From Leptobacterium sp964389205 (GTDB taxonomy: Bacteria; Bacteroidota; Bacteroidia; Flavobacteriales; Flavobacteriaceae), in contig CAYMDH010000004.1 of assembly GCA_964389205.1 (NCBI GenBank), positions 47,903-111,902 of the forward strand: a stretch of DNA of 64,000 nt. Reading direction: 5' to 3'. The notes below the pieces were generated by a model that ran no database searches, was not told the origin of the DNA, and saw only the letters and a list, made by a program, of their open reading frames with translations. Below, in pieces: positions 60,521-64,000 of the stretch; the stretch's first letter is position 1; each line of letters starts with the position of its first letter. A program made the position numbers and the translations under genes.

Positions 60521-61183
60521 TTATTCTGTTTCTTTTTCAACAGTTTTTAACTCTTTTAAGCACTCTTTAAGTGCCTTAATATATGCACCGTATTTTTTGT
60601 GTTGAACCTTAGCTTCTAGAAAAGATAATACTTTATGATCTATAAAAGTAATAGCTAATAAATAGATAATTCGTAGATCTAATGCGAAAGCTTTGTCTTT
60701 ATATAAAAATGCATACAATATCCAACCTATTAAAATTGGTGTTATTATTCCTCCTATTGTTATTGCTAATTTCACAATTTTATCCATCAGTTTTAGAATT
60801 TCTTCGATAGATATTTTTAAATCTTTAGATGACTCTAAATACACATTTATTTTATCATGAGTGTTTTTTATACGTCTTGAAAAAACAAAAATCACAATGC
60901 CCATTAAAACATAAATAAAGAAAACTTCAATTGGACTAAGAATTTTGGCCAAAGGAAGTTTATCATTATCAAGAAATAATAAAATAGGAGAGAATGCTAT
61001 ACACATAATTCCTGTTGCCCCCATAAACCATATCTTAAATTTCATTTCTCTTTTAATTTTTGAAATGGCTGTCTTCGATTTCTTTTTAATTAGTTCTTTT
61101 ATTTTGTTTTCAGTCATACCCTTACCTGCAAACTCTTTTGTGGTCGTTTTTTTCCAAATGGATTTTAATTCTAGTAATTCCAT
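60521..61183 (-). CDS. Membrane protein paired with the split sigma gene
   Basis: A 220-residue protein. Cytosolic, basic N-terminus (MELLELKSIWKKTTTKEF, then KIKELIKKKSKTAISKIKREMKFK), two hydrophobic segments (about residues 50-70 and 80-98), a helical loop, then two more (about 134-155 and 167-182). It begins four bases after the end of the sigma reading frame at 61187, the usual place for a membrane anti-sigma partner. Role inferred from topology and position only. Confidence 0.65.
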   Translation of the reverse strand: MELLELKSIWKKTTTKEFAGKGMTENKIKELIKKKSKTAISKIKREMKFKIWFMGATGIMCIAFSPILLFLDNDKLPLAKILSPIEVFFIYVLMGIVIFVFSRRIKNTHDKINVYLESSKDLKISIEEILKLMDKIVKLAITIGGIITPILIGWILYAFLYKDKAFALDLRIIYLLAITFIDHKVLSFLEAKVQHKKYGAYIKALKECLKELKTVEKETE

Positions 61184-61186
61184 TGT

Positions 61187-61684
61187 TTAAAGGTTTATTA
61201 TTTTTTTGAGTTTTAGCTTAATTCTATTCATTTTTACTCGTACATAATTTTGAGTAATCCCTACAATAGCTGCAATCTCTTCATTGTTTTTATCTTCTAG
61301 ATATAGCATTATAATAGCCTTTTCTATATCATTTAACATATTGATAGCCTTATGCAATAATCTTATTTAATCTTCTAATTTATCTTCTTTTTTATAATCT
61401 GGAAAGTTTTGAATTGTAATTGAGAGTGTCGCTTTTTTTGGCCGCTTTTTATCTTTTCGATAATGTTGAATAGACACATTAAGCCCTACCCTATACATCC
61501 AAATAGAAAACTTAGCATCGCCTCTAAACGAAGGGTATGATTTCCATAGTTGAATAAGTATCTCCTGGAATAAATCTTTTCGACCCTCTTCATCTTTACA
61601 ATAAATACGACTTATTTTATGAACAATACCTTGCAAATTAGTAACCTTGACTACAAATTCTTGCTCTATGGCATTGTTCTTCAA
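61187..61684 (-). pseudogene. ECF sigma factor interrupted by an in-frame stop
   Basis: Residues 1-105 (TTG start at 61684) give region 2, with YCKDEEGRKDLFQEILIQLWKSYPSFRGDAKFSIWMYR. The frame hits TAA at 61367-61369 after KLED. Reading on in the same frame without any shift gives 59 more codons: IRLLHKAINMLNDIEKAIIM, then LYLEDKNNEEIAAIVGITQN and YVRVKMNRIKLKLKK, ending at a second TAA at 61187. That continuation is a complete sigma region 4 with its helix-turn-helix. A single CAA or GAA to TAA change would explain it. The gene is therefore probably inactive, or needs read-through or separate translation of the second part. The membrane partner gene follows immediately. Confidence 0.8.
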
Positions 61685-61786
61685 AAATATCTATTTGTAT
61701 ACATAATTTAATAAGTTACAATATTGATGATAGAATTACAGTTTCCCATAATTATTTTTTAAAGTTAGCTTTGAGTTATTTAAAAG

Positions 61787-61794
61787 TATCTTTG
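61787..61794 (+). promoter_or_regulatory. -7 box in the inter-sigma interval
   Basis: TATCTTTG matches TAnnTTTG. TTAG at 61765-61768 lies 18 bp upstream as a possible degenerate -33 element. There is no coding frame until 62092, so the product would be a long leader or a small RNA. Confidence 0.5.
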
Positions 61795-61799
61795 AAGTG

Positions 61800-61930
61800 T
61801 GCATAAAAAAAAGACATCCGTTTTCGGATGTCTGTTTGAATGATAAGATTGGGTAATTAAGCTTTAGTTCACGGTTCATTTAAAGTTTGGGGCAAAAAAA
61901 GAACGACCAATTGTCTTATCTTAATATATA
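61800..61930 (+). ncRNA. Candidate structured small RNA or leader
   Basis: Downstream of the -7 box, AGACATCCG and CGGATGTCT form a 9-bp hairpin with a TTTT loop (61812-61833). Then GATAAGA-TTGG (61842-61852) pairs with CCAA-ttg-TCTTATC (61907-61920), 11 bp with a 3-nt bulge. Inside it AAGCTTTA (61859-61866) pairs with TAAAGTTT (61881-61888). The loop contains GTTC twice, and GAAC at 61901-61904 could pair with either to form a pseudoknot. The family is unknown; a flavobacterial 6S-like RNA is one possibility. The hairpin with its adjacent A-run could instead be a terminator for minus-strand transcription. Confidence 0.35.
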
Positions 61931-61971
61931 ATAATTGTTAGTTATTATGAGTTAAATATAAAAGTTAAACC

Positions 61972-62007
61972 CAAATAATCGATAAAGAGCAACAAATAAT
62001 CGATAAA
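61972..62007. repeat. Two perfect 15-bp direct repeats, 21 bp apart
   Basis: CAAATAATCGATAAA occurs at 61972-61986 and 61993-62007. The centre-to-centre distance of 21 bp equals two helical turns, so both copies face the same side of the DNA. They end 84 bp before the start of the sigma gene, a plausible place for a tandem regulator-binding site. Confidence 0.6.
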
Positions 62008-62091
62008 ATGCATTAAATTTTAACATTTTATTTGAAATAAGCTTGTTTTAAACCTTTTCTGGTTCAATTTGTCTAAGTAAAAAAGCGTTTT

Positions 62092-62634
62092 TTGATCACA
62101 GAAACAATACTTATTGAGCAAATAAAAGACCCTTTATTACGTGAAAAAGGGTTCAGATACCTTGTAACAACGTATAAAGAAAAGTTATATTGGCATATTC
62201 GTCGTATTGTTTTAATTCACGATGATGCAGATGATGTACTTCAAAATACATTCATAAAAGTATTTAGAAATATAGATAATTTTAAAGGAGATAGTGCTTT
62301 ATATAGTTGGATGTATAGAATTGCCACTAACGAATCAATTTCGTTTTTAAGTTCTAAAGCGAAGAAAAATGGTATTAATAATAAAGAATTACAATTACAA
62401 TTAATAAACAATTTAGAATCTGATGTTTATTTTGAAGGAGATGAAATACAGCTTAAATTACAAAAGGCTATAGCTACCTTACCAGAAAAACAGAAGATTG
62501 TGTTTAATATGAAGTATTTTGAGGATATGAAATACAGTGAAATTTCTGAAATATTAGAAACCTCGGTTGGTGCCTTAAAAGCATCATACCACCATGCTAG
62601 CAAAAAAATTGAAGAATATTTAATAAGTCATTAA
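62092..62634 (+). CDS. ECF-type RNA polymerase sigma factor
   Basis: A 180-residue sigma factor. Region 2 has YKEKLYWHIRRIVLIHDDADDVLQNTFIKVFRNI near residues 29-62 and YSWMYRIATNESISFL near 73. Region 4 has LPEKQKIVFNMKYFEDMKYSEISEILETSVGALKASYHHASKKIE near 129-173. It starts with TTG; no ATG is available near the conserved N-terminus. It is first in a three-gene set with a membrane partner and a putative sensor, the common Flavobacteriaceae arrangement. Confidence 0.9.
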   Translation: MITETILIEQIKDPLLREKGFRYLVTTYKEKLYWHIRRIVLIHDDADDVLQNTFIKVFRNIDNFKGDSALYSWMYRIATNESISFLSSKAKKNGINNKELQLQLINNLESDVYFEGDEIQLKLQKAIATLPEKQKIVFNMKYFEDMKYSEISEILETSVGALKASYHHASKKIEEYLISH

Positions 62635-62666
62635 GCTTATATTTATATATAGATAAGTACATTAAA

Positions 62667-63176
62667 ATGAAAAAAAATAATCTAAATAAAGAAAATAAAG
62701 AGTTTAAAGTACCTGATGATTATTTTGAGAGTTTTGAAGATCATTTATTTGATTCTTTAAAAGATACATCTATCATTCCTAAAGATGATGGTTTTAAAAT
62801 TCCATCTGGATATATAGAAACTTTGGATGATAAAATATTGAGTACTCATAAAAAATCAAAAATTGTTAAATTAAATTCAAAACGCACATACTATTATACA
62901 TTTATAGGAATTGCTGCTAGTATTGCATTAATCATTATGCTACAAATACCCTCCAGCACTACCCATGTAAATTTTGCAGACTTACAAGAAATAGAAATCG
63001 AAGATTATTTTAATCAAAATGATGTTTCTCTTAATGCTTATGAAGTAGCACAAGTATATGACGATATTGATTTAAGTGAAATTCAAATAGTATCAGAAGC
63101 AATAGAAGATAATGATTTGATTAATTATTTATCTGACAGTGCTACTAATTATGATGAATTTATTATAGAAGAATAA
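62667..63176 (+). CDS. Putative membrane partner of the ECF sigma factor
   Basis: A 169-residue protein. The cytosolic N-terminus contains two copies of a motif, FKVPDDYFESFEDHLF near residue 13 and FKIPSGYIETLDDKIL near 44. A membrane segment follows (YYTFIGIAASIALIIMLQI, about 75-93), then an acidic external part. The layout is that of Bacteroidota anti-sigma-like proteins encoded behind ECF sigma genes. The role is inferred from position and topology. Confidence 0.7.
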   Translation: MKKNNLNKENKEFKVPDDYFESFEDHLFDSLKDTSIIPKDDGFKIPSGYIETLDDKILSTHKKSKIVKLNSKRTYYYTFIGIAASIALIIMLQIPSSTTHVNFADLQEIEIEDYFNQNDVSLNAYEVAQVYDDIDLSEIQIVSEAIEDNDLINYLSDSATNYDEFIIEE

Positions 63177-63194
63177 ACTATTAAAAAATAAATA

Positions 63195-63662
63195 ATGAAA
63201 AAATATATCTTTAAAATAATGTTCGTACTTATGTTCCTCTTTATGGGTACATTAGCTGCCCAAGAAAAGCATAAAGAGCGAATCAAATCTTTAAAAATAG
63301 CCTATATCACAGAAAAATTAGCGCTTACTTCTGAAGAAGCACAAACTTTTTGGCCTATCTATAATTTACATGAAGAAAAAATATTTCAACTTCGAAATGT
63401 TGATTTCAGAAAAATAAAGAATAATTTAAGAGACAAAGGGGTAAATAATATATCTAATGAAGAAGCCTCAAAAATACTAAATGCCATAGAAAAGATTGAG
63501 TATGAAATGTATTATGAAAAAAAAGAACTCACTAAAAAGCTTCGAAAAGTATTACCTTCTAAAAAAATCATCACCTTAAAAAAAGTAGAAGATGATTTTA
63601 ATAGAGAACTCATAAAAAGATTAAGAGAGCGAAGGGGTGAGCGAATAAATAGAAGAAATTAA
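63195..63662 (+). CDS. Periplasmic putative sensor of the ECF sigma system
   Basis: A 155-residue protein with signal peptide (IMFVLMFLFMGTLAAQ). The mature part is helical and strongly charged: RIKSLKIAYITEKLALTSEEAQTFWPIYNLHEEK, then a Lys/Arg-rich tail. This matches the small helical proteins annotated as sensors of ECF-type sigma factors in Flavobacteriaceae and resembles the CpxP/Spy type. It is 18 bp after the membrane partner gene. Confidence 0.75.
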   Translation: MKKYIFKIMFVLMFLFMGTLAAQEKHKERIKSLKIAYITEKLALTSEEAQTFWPIYNLHEEKIFQLRNVDFRKIKNNLRDKGVNNISNEEASKILNAIEKIEYEMYYEKKELTKKLRKVLPSKKIITLKKVEDDFNRELIKRLRERRGERINRRN

Positions 63663-63732
63663 TATCAATAAGGGTAAGATTTCACCAAGTTCATAACATA
63701 TGTTTAAGTATTAACTATTTTAAAAATATATT

Positions 63733-63933
63733 ATGAAAAAAAGAAATGTAAACACAAAACTTAGATTATCTAAAAAAACAATTTCAAATTTTACATCTGT
63801 ACAAGTTAAAGGAGGTACTGTATCATTTGCAGATTGCGGGCCTCTAGACACACGAGTATCTATATGTGCTATTGGTGCAGGGCCTACTAATTGTCTTTCT
63901 ATAGGACCTTTTGGCAGAATATGCAGAGGTTAA
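63733..63933 (+). CDS. Class I lanthipeptide precursor
   Basis: A 66-residue precursor. The leader MKKRNVNTKLRLSKKTISNF, then TSVQVKGG, has the Bacteroidota class I lanthipeptide pattern (LxLxKKTIS and a GG cleavage site). The core of 38 residues contains four cysteines (ADCGP, SICAIG, TNCLS, RICRG) and several Ser/Thr placed before them, so up to four thioether rings are possible. Export and cleavage at GG would be by a peptidase-containing transporter. Modification genes are expected to the right, outside the window. It is 70 bp after the sigma operon with no terminator between. Confidence 0.85.
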   Translation: MKKRNVNTKLRLSKKTISNFTSVQVKGGTVSFADCGPLDTRVSICAIGAGPTNCLSIGPFGRICRG

Positions 63934-63979
63934 GTCTTAATGTATCAACCTGAGTTCGATTAATATTTAAGTAGATTTT

Positions 63980-64000
63980 ATGAGTAAAAAAGATAGATTT
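63980..64000 (+). CDS. Start of a gene cut by the window edge
   Basis: ATG at 63980 opens a frame of seven codons (MSKKDRF) that runs off the window. A position 46 bp after the lanthipeptide precursor suggests a biosynthetic gene or a second precursor, but too little is visible to identify it. Confidence 0.4.

Larger units (their letters stand above)
61685..62091. other. Gene-free interval between two sigma operons
   Basis: About 400 bp without a supportable protein gene. It contains a full -7 box (61787-61794), a 9-bp hairpin (61812-61833), a foldable segment (61842-61920) and two perfect 15-bp direct repeats (61972-62007). These are listed separately. Confidence 0.6.

Noticed and set aside
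1..64000. Search by eye for CRISPR arrays, tRNA genes, transposases, phage or restriction-modification genes
   Set aside because: No regular spaced repeats, no cloverleaf with CCA-end pattern and no protein with such motifs were noticed. A short tRNA could be missed by eye.

Overview
The window looks like a chromosomal segment of a low-GC marine-type Flavobacteriaceae (Bacteroidota). The evidence is AT-rich DNA, many secreted proteins ending their signal peptides in A-Q or S-Q, promoters of the Bacteroidota type (TTTG, about 19 bp, TAnnTTTG), GLPGLI-family proteins, carboxypeptidase-regulatory/TonB-type outer-membrane proteins, and peptide precursors with the leader pattern typical of Bacteroidota class I lanthipeptides. 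No rRNA, tRNA, CRISPR array, insertion sequence or prophage was seen. The genus cannot be fixed from sequence reading alone.

Layout. 1-9 kb is housekeeping: 5' part of priA, a DUF2147 protein, a YihY membrane protein, nadC, rlmH, rdgB, a cold-shock-type DEAD-box helicase with a long leader, and a GH13 lipoprotein. A 50-residue lanthipeptide-like precursor (8979-9131, minus strand) lies behind the GH13 terminator. 9.2-12 kb holds an AAA+/VWA pair. 12-20 kb holds lspA, a TrmH-family methyltransferase, a sirtuin without zinc cysteines, a DUF1028 protein, purB, and an ECF sigma/anti-sigma/DUF4252 operon. 20-29 kb is the most accessory part: an S41 peptidase lipoprotein, two paralogous four-cysteine secreted miniproteins, four GLPGLI proteins, one large outer-membrane barrel protein and the remnant 3' end of a second copy of it.

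29-38 kb is a cobalamin locus. A BtuB-like receptor sits behind a cobalamin riboswitch on the minus strand. Divergent from it is the run cobU-cobT-cobS-cobC-cyanophycinase-btuF-btuC-btuD, which covers salvage and lower-ligand assembly plus inner-membrane import. 38-55 kb is mostly housekeeping: rmuC, a periplasmic module with a CxxCH lipoprotein and YceI, a short carB lacking the allosteric domain, rpmH (52 residues), a lytic transglycosylase, mtaB, a peptide-binding lipoprotein, a palindromic intergenic repeat, a GlmU-like protein and zinc-independent L31. 55-60.5 kb is an envelope run: DUF4199, GT2, phosphosugar mutase and an MsbA-like exporter.

60.5-64 kb is regulatory and accessory. It contains an ECF sigma gene split by an in-frame TAA, with its membrane partner; an unannotated interval with a strong -7 box and a foldable RNA-like element; two perfect 15-bp direct repeats 21 bp apart; and an intact ECF sigma operon with a membrane partner and a putative sensor. 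Finally comes a clear class I lanthipeptide precursor at the right edge, so a biosynthetic cluster probably continues outside the window. The most interesting unexplained items are the two lanthipeptide-like precursors 55 kb apart, the RNA-like element at 61.8 kb, the split sigma gene, and the four-Cys peptide/GLPGLI/barrel island.
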